Shown here one piece after another: positions 19,101 to 27,111 of a stretch of DNA of 64,000 nt (the first letter of the stretch is position 1; the number at the start of each line of letters is the position of its first letter). The notes under the pieces were generated by a model. The model was not told the DNA's origin. It worked only from the letters and a program-made list of their open reading frames with translations, and made no database searches. Source of the stretch: Pedobacter polaris (GTDB lineage Bacteria > Bacteroidota > Bacteroidia > Sphingobacteriales > Sphingobacteriaceae); assembly GCF_005116505.1 (NCBI RefSeq), contig NZ_SWBR01000004.1, positions 62,001 to 126,000 on the forward strand. The letters run 5' to 3'. A program made the translations under genes and the position numbers.

Positions 19101-19164
19101 ACTATTTAGAATAAATATTTGACCTTAAAAGAACATCTACACGTTTAAAAGAGTTATACCTTTG
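19101..19164 (+). promoter_or_regulatory. araC-type gene promoter with paired operator-like repeats
   Basis: A perfect -7 box TACCTTTG lies at 19157-19164 with no normal -33 box. Upstream, ACTATTTAGAAT (19101-19112) and CCTTAAAAGAA (19123-19133) are degenerate copies 22 bp apart. The second lies 34 bp before the -7 box. The same spacings occur before the NTF2-like gene (20152-20215), where the copies are near-identical CTAATTAGA words. This suggests the AraC protein binds both promoters, overlapping the -33 position. Confidence 0.5.
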
Positions 19165-19240
19165 TTTTAATCGATGCTATATAATTACGAATCAAGTACC
19201 GTCGATTGTTTAATGTCGTATTACATCAAAAAATAAGTAA

Positions 19241-20101
19241 ATGAAAAAAATGATTAAAGTTCCAACTTCTTTAATTGGTTGTGATGCGCCGCAAAATGCT
19301 TTGATGTTGGATGGTTGCTCTGTAATTGAACAGTGCATACACAGTACGGAAGTTAAAGGAACAATGTACCTCGAACAGCATTTACTCCTCATCGTCCTAG
19401 AAGGTTCAGTAATTCTTACTTATGGAAAACAGGAATATAAGCTTTGTAAGAACGATATGATTTTACTTAAGAAAGCCACTGCTGTAAAATATCATAAATT
19501 CGGAAATCCTGAAAATGATAATATTTATGACAGTTTAATGTTCAGCATAAAAGATGATCTCCTGAAATCATTCTTATCTACCTCAGAAATTAAAATATCA
19601 AAACCTGAAGGAGAGATAAAAACAGGCGTTTATCCCATGAACGAATGTCTGGTTGCATTTGCTCAATCTTTAAAGCCATATTTTTTTGATGATTCTGTGG
19701 TTCATCCTGGACAGCTTCGTATAAAAATCATGGAATTATTGTATGATGTTGCGGAATGCAATCGAAATATGTTTTTACAGATCCTTCAGCTACATGAGCC
19801 TGTAAGGACTGATATCCGCAACGTGGTTGAACAACATTATGCATCTCCGGTATCGGTTTCAGAATTGGCATACCTCTCTGGCAGAAGTTTGTCAAGTTTT
19901 AAAAGAGATTTTCAAAATATCTACAATATTGCACCTGCAACATGGATAAGAGAAAAGAGATTAGAAAAAGCAAAAGAAATGCTGGAAACAACTATAATGT
20001 CTGTTTCTGATGTATGTTACTCCTTAGGATTTGAAAATGTATCCCACTTTTCAAGAATATACAAGGAATTTCACGGACAGGCACCAAGTGTCTCTCGTTA
20101 A
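19241..20101 (+). CDS. AraC-family transcriptional regulator
   Basis: The 286-residue protein has an N-terminal cupin-like sensory region (GSVILTYGKQEYKLCKNDMILL, about 55-75) and a C-terminal pair of helix-turn-helices from about 190 (SVSELAYLSGRSLSSFKRDF, then the recognition region of HTH2 DVCYSLGFENVSHFSRIYKE). The N-terminal half resembles ExsA-like and YesN-like effector domains more than sugar-binding AraC itself. It precedes an NTF2-like gene and an OYE reductase on the same strand. Repeat pairs before its own promoter and that of the next gene make these the likely targets. Confidence 0.9.
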   Translation: MKKMIKVPTSLIGCDAPQNALMLDGCSVIEQCIHSTEVKGTMYLEQHLLLIVLEGSVILTYGKQEYKLCKNDMILLKKATAVKYHKFGNPENDNIYDSLMFSIKDDLLKSFLSTSEIKISKPEGEIKTGVYPMNECLVAFAQSLKPYFFDDSVVHPGQLRIKIMELLYDVAECNRNMFLQILQLHEPVRTDIRNVVEQHYASPVSVSELAYLSGRSLSSFKRDFQNIYNIAPATWIREKRLEKAKEMLETTIMSVSDVCYSLGFENVSHFSRIYKEFHGQAPSVSR

Positions 20102-20151
20102 TAGGTAATCTAATAGCATCTTTCATCGTTCCTTTAAGCCATCAAAAAAGG

Positions 20152-20215
20152 ACTAATTAGACAAAATCTTTGAGCTAATTAGAAAAGCCATCGAATTCTC
20201 GTCATTGTACCTTTG
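20152..20215 (+). promoter_or_regulatory. promoter of the NTF2-like gene with two CTAATTAGA operators
   Basis: CTAATTAGA occurs at 20153-20161 and again at 20175-20183, exactly 22 bp apart, both within longer similar words (GACTAATTAGACAAAA and GAGCTAATTAGAAAAG). A perfect -7 box TACCTTTG follows at 20208-20215. The second operator covers the place of the -33 box, a layout typical of activator-dependent promoters. Confidence 0.6.
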
Positions 20216-20288
20216 TTATAGAAAAGAGTTAATAATTCTGTCATTAATAAGCAGTGTATTAGTCTCATTAATAACAAATTAAAACAAG

Positions 20289-20855
20289 ATGATTATGCAA
20301 AACAATCACGGCCAAAAAGGCGCTATCTCTCACTCTGCAGACGTAAAAATTAATGGATTACGAGAAAGTAGTAGAAATATAGCAAAAAAAGTGTTTCCCT
20401 CAGTACAAACGGTATTATTACTATCAGCCTTAACTTTTGGAAGCTTATTAATTTCATGTCAAAATAGTAATAATCAAAATAATAAAAAAGAAGTTATGCA
20501 AAACAATCAAGAACAAAAAGATGGCATCCTGAAAGCAATAGATTTATATGTTGAAGCAGGAAGAAAAGGCGACGGTAATATTGCAAAACCAGCATTTGCG
20601 TCAACTGCAACAATGTCATGGTCAGAAAATGGAGAATTGAAGAGTGTTCCTATCCAAGTACTAATCGATGGATTTTCGGCTTTAGAGCCAATGGAAGCGA
20701 GTTATAAACTCACTACTTTGGATGTAGAAGGTGATGCTGCAATAGTGAGAATTGAATCGCAATTTGGATCCGACAAATATGCCGATATGTTTACTTTGGT
20801 AAAAGATGGTAGCGATTGGAAAATCATTAGTAAAATTTATCAGGTAACAAAATAG
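20289..20855 (+). CDS. NTF2-like / putative lumazine-binding-type protein with added lipoprotein leader
   Basis: The 188-residue product has a C-terminal NTF2-like domain (about 75-187: ILKAIDLYVEAGRKGD, then VIRIESQFG-like strands, FTLVKDGSDWKIISKIYQ). It is preceded by an unusual front: residues 41-57 (TVLLLSALTFGSLLISC) look like a lipoprotein signal ending at Cys57, but about 40 residues lie before it. MQNNHGQKGAI at residues 3-13 is nearly repeated as MQNNQEQKDGI at about 70-80, where a cytosolic version could start (ATG at 20496). NTF2-like proteins of this type are small ligand-binding or enzymatic folds. It lies under the CTAATTAGA promoter, between araC-type and OYE genes. Confidence 0.7.
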   Translation: MIMQNNHGQKGAISHSADVKINGLRESSRNIAKKVFPSVQTVLLLSALTFGSLLISCQNSNNQNNKKEVMQNNQEQKDGILKAIDLYVEAGRKGDGNIAKPAFASTATMSWSENGELKSVPIQVLIDGFSALEPMEASYKLTTLDVEGDAAIVRIESQFGSDKYADMFTLVKDGSDWKIISKIYQVTK

Positions 20856-20859
20856 AAAT

Positions 20860-21027
20860 TTGGCTCAGCACCAAATATCAAAATACAAAACACCCACTAT
20901 AGCAATTGTCCAAGTTGAAATGGGGGATGATGCTACAGATGAAGATTCCACCTATTTCCATTCATTGATCAAAATTAATGGAGAACGGAAAGTTGTTGCT
21001 GAACTTTTTCATCTGTACACTAAATAA
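20860..21027 (+). pseudogene. remnant of a second NTF2-like gene (C-terminal part)
   Basis: An open stretch with no ATG near its beginning reads TPTIAIVQVEMGDDATDE, then YFHSLIKINGERKVVAELFH, then LYTK and stop. This is the typical tail of an NTF2-like/lumazine-binding-type protein (strand, L-x-K-x-N-G-x-x-K-V-V-x-x-x-F-H). The N-terminal two thirds are absent. It starts four bases after the intact NTF2-like gene and probably derives from a tandem duplicate or a lost related gene. Confidence 0.6.
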
Positions 21028-21052
21028 TCAAAAATCATTAGGTTGAAGTTTT

Positions 21053-21080
21053 TACTAGGAGCATAATATTGCTTCTAGTA
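21053..21080. promoter_or_regulatory. 28-bp imperfect palindrome upstream of the OYE gene
   Basis: TACTAGGAGCA and TGCTTCTAGTA pair around TAATAT with a single mismatch. It lies 27 bp before the OYE start codon. It could be an operator or an RNA hairpin; no T-tract follows, so a terminator is unlikely. Confidence 0.45.
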
Positions 21081-21106
21081 GAGCTTTGCGTTTAAAAAAC
21101 TTATAA

Positions 21107-22270
21107 ATGAATAAATACAATAAGCTATTTACTCCCTTATCATTTGATAATGGGATTAGTTTAAAAAACAGAATTGTAATGTCGCCTATGACCACTTGGG
21201 CATCAAATGACGATTTTACTATATCAGATGAAGAAATCGAATATTATAAAAAAAGAGTAAATGGTGTAGGATTGGTTATCACAGGATGTACACATGTTAC
21301 TGCAAATGGTATCGGTTTTACACATGAATTTGCAGGATACGATGATAAGTTTCTTCCAAGTCTTAAGAAGCTGGCAAATGCAACTAAAAGTGGTGGGGCG
21401 CCAGCAATATTACAGCTATTTCATGCAGGCAATAAAGCAATTCCAGGTCTTATTCCTAATGGCGAAGTGGTAAGTTCAAGCGCTGTTTTGAGTGGAACCA
21501 TACTACTATCCGATAAAGAAAATCTTCCAAAAGAATTAAGCGAAAATGAAATTTTAGAAATGATCAAAGCATTTGGAGAAACTACGAGAAGAGCGATTGA
21601 AGCTGGTTTTGATGGAGTTGAAATTCATGGAGCCCATGGATTTTTGCTTCAAAATTTTATATCTCCCTTTTTTAATAAAAGAAATGATCAGTGGGGAGGT
21701 TCTCTTGAAAATCGCTTAAGACTTAGCCTCGAAATCGTAAAAGAGGTGAAAAAAGTAGTCTCTGAATATGCTAATACTCCATTTCTTATAGGCTATAGAA
21801 TCTCACCTGAAGAAATGCCGCAACAAACCTATGGACTTCCAGACACGTTCACGCTAATAGACAAGTTGATTGCTGAGAAGATTGATTATTTACACTTTTC
21901 TTTGTTTGATGCTGTCAATCAAAAACCAATTGACTTACAACATTCAGAAGAGCCTATATCAGTTGTACTAAACAATTATGTTAACAACAGAGTTCCTGTT
22001 CTTGTTGCTGGAGGAATTACAACGCCACAGATGGCTAATCAGGTTTTAGAGTATGGTGTTTCTATGGTGGCAATAGGGAAAACTTTGATAATTAATCCTG
22101 ATTGGGTAGAATTAATTCAAAATGGAGAAGAAGAAAAAATCACTTCAATTCTTAAACTTGATACAGTAGAAGACAAAAAAATTCCAGCGAAATTAATGAC
22201 GATATTTGAAACACTAAAAGGCTGGTTACCAATGGAAGGCGAAGAGAACAGGATAGCCAAAGGTGCTTAG
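21107..22270 (+). CDS. NADH:flavin oxidoreductase, old yellow enzyme family
   Basis: The 387-residue FMN-dependent TIM barrel opens with KLFTPLSFDNGISLKNRIVM and SPMTTW, then has the EIHGAHGFLLQNFISPFFNK segment (H-G-A-H with active-site residues) and N-D-x-W-G-G-S-x-E-N-R, ending with the VAGGITTP and MVAIGKTLIINPDW phosphate-binding strands. It belongs to the YqjM/XenA-like class of ene-reductases that reduce activated alkenes such as enones. The physiological substrate is unknown. It is downstream of the araC-type and NTF2-like genes and may share their regulation. Confidence 0.93.
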   Translation: MNKYNKLFTPLSFDNGISLKNRIVMSPMTTWASNDDFTISDEEIEYYKKRVNGVGLVITGCTHVTANGIGFTHEFAGYDDKFLPSLKKLANATKSGGAPAILQLFHAGNKAIPGLIPNGEVVSSSAVLSGTILLSDKENLPKELSENEILEMIKAFGETTRRAIEAGFDGVEIHGAHGFLLQNFISPFFNKRNDQWGGSLENRLRLSLEIVKEVKKVVSEYANTPFLIGYRISPEEMPQQTYGLPDTFTLIDKLIAEKIDYLHFSLFDAVNQKPIDLQHSEEPISVVLNNYVNNRVPVLVAGGITTPQMANQVLEYGVSMVAIGKTLIINPDWVELIQNGEEEKITSILKLDTVEDKKIPAKLMTIFETLKGWLPMEGEENRIAKGA

Positions 22271-22400
22271 ATTGCGATAAAAAATAGGTTAGACCAATGA
22301 AAATAGCATATATAATTTATAACGGAGCGCTTAAATATTCATCAGACTGCTGAGCGTTCAAAGCTAATCTTCTAATCCCCCTTTACCAGACTGAACCATT

Positions 22401-22516
22401 AGCAGGAATACTTTGAACAAGGCTGGAATAGCTTAGAACAGTGATTTTAAATAAAAAAACCGGACTTTTAAGAGTTCAAAGTCCGGTTGTACCGATCAGC
22501 AGGAATACTTTGAACA
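22401..22516. repeat. 19-bp direct repeat, two copies 97 bp apart
   Basis: AGCAGGAATACTTTGAACA occurs at 22401-22419 and again at 22498-22516. In the second copy it encodes the Q-E-Y-F-E part of a coding-like remnant. The first copy is followed by AGGCTGGAAT, a word also present near 18.2 kb. The copies bracket a strong hairpin, so this may be a small duplication left by an insertion and excision event. Confidence 0.65.
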
Positions 22517-22583
22517 TTTAAATCGCTTTTTATTGCTTATTGAGCCTATTATCGAAGATTTGGAGAGAAAAGGTTTCATATAA
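22455..22583 (+). pseudogene. coding-like C-terminal remnant, unidentified
   Basis: In one frame the sequence reads TDQQEYFEHLNRFLLLIEP, then IIEDLERKGFI and stop: a helical, well-formed C-terminus with normal codon use. No start codon or upstream domain remains, because a stop and an A-rich hairpin precede it. The family is not recognised. It indicates that a gene was lost between the OYE gene and the methyltransferase. Confidence 0.4.
22458..22488 (-). terminator. strong hairpin with T7 on the minus strand
   Basis: AACCGGACTTT pairs perfectly with AAAGTCCGGTT (11 bp) around a 9-nt loop. Read leftward, T7 follows, as in a classical intrinsic terminator. There is no minus-strand gene ending here, so it is either an orphan or a shield for the upstream OYE cluster. 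The rest of 22271-22770 shows no intact gene. Confidence 0.6.
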
Positions 22584-22770
22584 AATGCATGTTAAAATTT
22601 AACCGATTTTGATAAGGTATACCTTGACCAGATTATAATAGAACAAAAAATTTGCACATTTAATAGGACCCAGTTTTGTACTTTTTACTGGTAGGAATAG
22701 GTAGAAAAACATGGCGAAAATTGGATTCAGCACCAAGAATTTGTAATTTGATATTCGAAACTTAGACATT

Positions 22771-23502
22771 ATGGATGTTCAGATGCGCCTATATTGGGAG
22801 TCTTATTCAGAAGACTTTACAACCGATGATTTAATTCGGACATTACATAATCCACTGAGGGATTATGAAAGCGATTTTGTCGATGGTGCTATTGTCGATA
22901 TCGGTTGCGGCCAAACCACTTTTCTTTTTGAATATATCAATTCAGGCAGAAAGTTGATTGGTATCGATAATGACCAATATCAACTTGACTCTCTAAAAAA
23001 CAGGATAAATAGTCTGGCCCACGAGGGTGTAAATATTGAATTGTACAACCTAACTTTGTTACGCAATAGTTTACCAAAAGAAACCTACTCGGTAGTTTTT
23101 CTGGCAAACATATTACACTTTTTCAATCTACAACAGTGCAATAAAATACTAGGCCAAGTGAAGGAAAATTTGGCAATAGGGTCATTCGTTTATGTTTGGA
23201 CACATTCCGATAAATATTATATGAATAATCCGGGCAACTCTGAGAACAATGAGTACTTTAAGCATTATTTTACATTGGCCGACCTAGATAGTCTATTTAT
23301 CCCATTAGGTTTTAAAAGACTTATGCATTCAGAAAAAGAACGTCTTTTTTCTGAAAAAGAAATGCAAACGCAAAAGAAGTGGCTAGAAAAGTACCTTGAC
23401 CATCTCGAAATATTTGATAAGCAAGAACGGGCATCTATTATTAAAGAAAATTGGAAAAATAATCCAGAGGCGGATATAATGTGCATTTATAAGTTACCGT
23501 AA
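22771..23502 (+). CDS. class I SAM-dependent methyltransferase
   Basis: The 243-residue protein has the Rossmann methyltransferase signature: motif I AIVDIGCGQTTFLFEY (about 40-56), motif II acidic end of strand 2 LIGIDNDQYQL, motif IV-like SVVFLANILHFF, and motif VI VKENLAIGSFVYV. The arrangement resembles Methyltransf_25-type small-molecule or TehB-like enzymes; there is no DNA-methyltransferase N/D-P-P-Y motif. It precedes the nuclease operon by 71 bp on the same strand and could belong to it, but the gap is larger than the other gaps in the operon. The substrate is unknown. Confidence 0.85.
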   Translation: MDVQMRLYWESYSEDFTTDDLIRTLHNPLRDYESDFVDGAIVDIGCGQTTFLFEYINSGRKLIGIDNDQYQLDSLKNRINSLAHEGVNIELYNLTLLRNSLPKETYSVVFLANILHFFNLQQCNKILGQVKENLAIGSFVYVWTHSDKYYMNNPGNSENNEYFKHYFTLADLDSLFIPLGFKRLMHSEKERLFSEKEMQTQKKWLEKYLDHLEIFDKQERASIIKENWKNNPEADIMCIYKLP

Positions 23503-23573
23503 TTTATAAGTTGATCAGTAGAAGTTTTTTTTGAATTCTAACTATCAAGAGGAGTAGATAAAACTCAACGAAT

Positions 23574-25769
23574 ATGGGAAATGACGAAAGTATTAAGAAT
23601 GTTGACTTACAAAACGATTTGTCTAATGTGTGGCCGAAAAAAATTGAGGAACATTGGATAACATTAGAAAATGAGATACCCAAATTCAACACCTTTCAAC
23701 TTTTAGCGAACATAACACATTACAATCATTTACATAAGGTTGATGATTATACAGATATTAGAGAGGATCGAATGCTTGTCATCCCCGAAATTGTTTCGTT
23801 ATTCGCACTAAGAAGCAATTTCGTTAGAGATCGTCAATTAGACGAAAAAGATTATTTACAAGCTCTAAGAAATATTCAAGATGCTGCTACGGGCTATTTG
23901 ATGCTGACAAGGGTAATTCAATTACATGAGAATAACAAAACATCACAGACTACATTAACTAAGATCACCAACAAATTGATGGAGGATGAAATGCTGGTTA
24001 GAAACCCAGGACATCCGGAGCATCACAAATTATTTGTTGGCAAACTTTATTCCTCCTTGTCGGATGATTTAAAAAAACACTTTGGATTTGATATTCAAGA
24101 TAGCCTGATATTGAGGGACAAAATTGTACAACTTGTGAACGAGCGGTACATTAAAAAAGTGGAAGTTGCTAAGCTGCAGAAGGAGACCTTACGAGATGAA
24201 ATAGTAAAATTTCGGAACACTAAACAGAGGAATGCAGAATCTACGCTTCTTAACGATCAAATATTATATTTCTCTTCTTTGAAATCCAAACAGCTCAACA
24301 AGGCACTAGACTATCACTTGCTAAATAAAATAACATACCAGCTAGAAGATATACATGTGTTTTCTCCAGAGGAACTTGCTGATTACTGTAATCTCACTAT
24401 TGAGGTTACGAGCTCTTTTTTAGAACAATTTTCTGTTACATTCCCAACAGAAGGAATAAGTCAAATAGTAGCACCTGATAGTATTCTAAGAAGGAGACCT
24501 ATTCTTCAGAATGAAGACAAATTTATGGTCGCATCCTTGTCATTATTGGGATGGTGTGTAGAACCTACTTTTGAAAACTATATTAACTCAATGCCTAAAT
24601 TGGCTGCTAAGTACAAAGATAAGAAGCATGATTTTTTACTCGATGAGGGTATGTCAATGTTTTCTGGGTTGCTGGCTTCAGCGATAATACATCCAAAAAA
24701 TTTATACTATACAACCGAAAATGGAGATGTTTGCGAAACTGATGGACTTATCACATACGACAGAACACTATTCATTATTGAAGCGAAGGGTCATCGTCTC
24801 AGTCAAAAAGCAAAAAATGGAAACTATGAGAGGACTGAGAAGCATCTTAAACAGTTAATCAGAGATTCTACTGAACAGGGCATTAGAACAAAGAAATTTA
24901 TTGAAACATCTAGTATTGCAACTTTCCGGACATCAAACGGAGAAATTACCACAATAGATTCTAATGATTATGACGAATATATCATCGTGAGCTTGACTTT
25001 AGAGCCAATAGGACATCTTACACCCTTAGTAAAAGTTGGAAATGATCTTGGATATTTTGAGAAAGATGTATTTCCCTGGATCATTAGCATTTACGATTTA
25101 ATAGTAATTAGAGATTTTATATCTCATCCAATACTTCTACTTCACTATTTGAAGCGGAGAAAAAGTTTTTTACTTCATGAAAGTATTCACATTTACGAGG
25201 AAACAGATATGCTTGCATATTTTTTATCTAATGGTCTTTATTTTGATAATACAATAAGCAAGATGGAAAAAGTAGGTTCAAATTGGCTAAGTTTCGAAAA
25301 TAATACGGATATTTTTAATGACTATTACATGTATACTTTCGGCAAAAGTTCAAAGTTAAGGACTAAGCCAAAATTCTACCTACCTGATGAATTCATGGAT
25401 TTGATCATGGCAATAGACTGCTCAAAAATTCAACATAAAAATATTATGCTGCTGGAAGCCTTGTCAATATCTCCATCGGCTTCAAGAACGCTAATGGATT
25501 ATATCCGTAAAGTTCGAGAACAGTATTACAAAGATGGACAGATACATGATTGCAGTATTTTGACTAATGACGGCAAGCTTGGGATTACTTATATGGCTGG
25601 ACCTGATCGTGGCGAATTGGATATGTCAATTTACACCTATTGTCGTTACAAATATGATAATATGAAACCCAATACTTGGATTGGTTTTGGTGATGTTTCA
25701 CCTAGTGTGACTGGCTATAACATTATGTGTGCTATCATAATTAAAGATGAATTACCAAAACCTTATTGA
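23574..25769 (+). CDS. large PD-(D/E)XK nuclease-like protein
   Basis: A 731-residue protein without signal peptide or membrane segment. Residues 1-340 are helix-rich. At 387-406 is CETDGLITYDRTLFIIEAKG, the arrangement E/D-x-D-G then E-x-K (E388, D390, E403, K405) of the PD-(D/E)XK nuclease fold. It is followed by a basic helical stretch (LSQKAKNGNYERTEKHLKQL) seen in NERD-like or restriction-type members. The C-terminal 300 residues are unassigned. It heads a tight run: the PIN/SEC-C gene starts 15 bp after it and a transglutaminase-like gene follows. The exact family is not recognised. A nucleic-acid-cutting role in defence or DNA metabolism is inference. Confidence 0.7.
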   Translation: MGNDESIKNVDLQNDLSNVWPKKIEEHWITLENEIPKFNTFQLLANITHYNHLHKVDDYTDIREDRMLVIPEIVSLFALRSNFVRDRQLDEKDYLQALRNIQDAATGYLMLTRVIQLHENNKTSQTTLTKITNKLMEDEMLVRNPGHPEHHKLFVGKLYSSLSDDLKKHFGFDIQDSLILRDKIVQLVNERYIKKVEVAKLQKETLRDEIVKFRNTKQRNAESTLLNDQILYFSSLKSKQLNKALDYHLLNKITYQLEDIHVFSPEELADYCNLTIEVTSSFLEQFSVTFPTEGISQIVAPDSILRRRPILQNEDKFMVASLSLLGWCVEPTFENYINSMPKLAAKYKDKKHDFLLDEGMSMFSGLLASAIIHPKNLYYTTENGDVCETDGLITYDRTLFIIEAKGHRLSQKAKNGNYERTEKHLKQLIRDSTEQGIRTKKFIETSSIATFRTSNGEITTIDSNDYDEYIIVSLTLEPIGHLTPLVKVGNDLGYFEKDVFPWIISIYDLIVIRDFISHPILLLHYLKRRKSFLLHESIHIYEETDMLAYFLSNGLYFDNTISKMEKVGSNWLSFENNTDIFNDYYMYTFGKSSKLRTKPKFYLPDEFMDLIMAIDCSKIQHKNIMLLEALSISPSASRTLMDYIRKVREQYYKDGQIHDCSILTNDGKLGITYMAGPDRGELDMSIYTYCRYKYDNMKPNTWIGFGDVSPSVTGYNIMCAIIIKDELPKPY

Positions 25770-25784
25770 AATAATTGAGAATAT

Positions 25785-27083
25785 ATGGCATTGAATATTA
25801 TTATAGACAAATCTACTTTTCAGTCACTCTCATACAATGAGTTGTTAAGATTGACTTATTATTACAAACACAATATCACTCCAATATTGGTCATGGAAAT
25901 TCTAGGCGACCTTAAAAAAGAAGCCAAAGATGGCAATCCACCATCTCAAAATAGAGTTATCGACTTCGCTACAAAACTTTTCCCTAGTAGTACAATTGTT
26001 AATGAGCCCTATTTCAATGCCATTACCTCAGAATTGAGTTTGGATAGGCCAATAGAAATGGATGGTCGACCTATGGTAAACATTGGTAAAGCAGTTCAAA
26101 CCAAAGATGGGGCTAAAGGCTGGGTTGTTGGACAAACGCCAGAAGAAAATGCTGTTTACCAATGGCGAGATGGAAAATTTACCGAGGCAGACTTGGCGCT
26201 GTCCGAACTTTGGAGAAATACAACTACTCAAGAAGATATCCTGATCAATCTTAAAAAGCAACTTCAAGAAGTTGGCGAGAAAATCAAACTAAAAAATTTT
26301 GAGGAATTGGCCAATTATGTCCAAGATAGTATTGATGACCCTAAAAACCAGCAGTTATTGTTAATGGATTTATGTCGATCCTCAAAGATAAATGTGTTTA
26401 CATCTATGAGACTTCTAAAATATTGGCAATCTAAAGGGCGACCCCTTATAAAAAACATCTTTCCTTACGCTTATCATATACTGAAAGTAAATACATTGTT
26501 CCACGTAGGACTTAAATGCGGCTTGATCAGCACTAGGCCTACAAATAAGGTTGATCTCGAGTATCTTTATTACCTTCCATTTTGCAATATTTTTACATCT
26601 AACGACCATTTGCATGTTAACTTGGCTCCATTGCTTTTAAGGGAGGATCAAGTATTTATAAAAGGTGTTGATTTGAAAGCTGATTTATCTACCATCAATG
26701 AAAAATTAGAAAAGTTAGGCGAAGAAGAAAAGGGAAAATACAAAAAAGCTCCTCCCATTGAGCCTAATTCCTTTACATTTAACATGTATAATAAGTTTTT
26801 TGACTATCCCGACGGTTTCCAATGGAGAATTCCATCCAAACCTTTACCAAAAGAAGAGCTTATTAGAAAAATGGAGGAATTTATCTCTGCGGCGGATGGG
26901 AAACCTATTGACCTGAAACATGGTGATGACGGTGAGTTTGTTGTTCGTAAATCCTACATAAGTAAAAAAGATCCTTGTATGTGCGGGAGTGGCAAATTAG
27001 TTATTGAATGTTGCATGACTGAACAACAATTCGATGATGCTGCTAGACAACAAGCAACAAAACGAACCGACAACGCCAATTAA
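25785..27083 (+). CDS. PIN-like domain protein with C-terminal SEC-C zinc motif
   Basis: This 432-residue protein begins NIIIDKSTFQSLSYNELL (D8), followed by PILVMEILGDLKKE (E38). Far downstream is DLEYLYYLPFCNIFTSNDHL (D257, D274). Together these are the scattered acidic pattern of PIN-like RNases with an insertion. The end holds a SEC-C/YecA zinc motif at 398-410: C-M-C-GSGKLVIE-C-C (C-x-C-x8-C-C). SEC-C motifs occur in SecA and in many nucleic-acid or protein-binding partners. The PIN call is by pattern only. It sits between the nuclease-like and transglutaminase-like genes with gaps of 15 and 28 bp, so all three are probably co-expressed. Confidence 0.65.
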   Translation: MALNIIIDKSTFQSLSYNELLRLTYYYKHNITPILVMEILGDLKKEAKDGNPPSQNRVIDFATKLFPSSTIVNEPYFNAITSELSLDRPIEMDGRPMVNIGKAVQTKDGAKGWVVGQTPEENAVYQWRDGKFTEADLALSELWRNTTTQEDILINLKKQLQEVGEKIKLKNFEELANYVQDSIDDPKNQQLLLMDLCRSSKINVFTSMRLLKYWQSKGRPLIKNIFPYAYHILKVNTLFHVGLKCGLISTRPTNKVDLEYLYYLPFCNIFTSNDHLHVNLAPLLLREDQVFIKGVDLKADLSTINEKLEKLGEEEKGKYKKAPPIEPNSFTFNMYNKFFDYPDGFQWRIPSKPLPKEELIRKMEEFISAADGKPIDLKHGDDGEFVVRKSYISKKDPCMCGSGKLVIECCMTEQQFDDAARQQATKRTDNAN

Positions 27084-27111
27084 TAAATGATTTGGGATAA
27101 TTTACAATAAA

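Noticed and set aside
20860-22760. Shared TCAGCACCAA word near 20864 and 22726
   Set aside because: The match is short and the flanks differ, so it is not enough to define a repeat.
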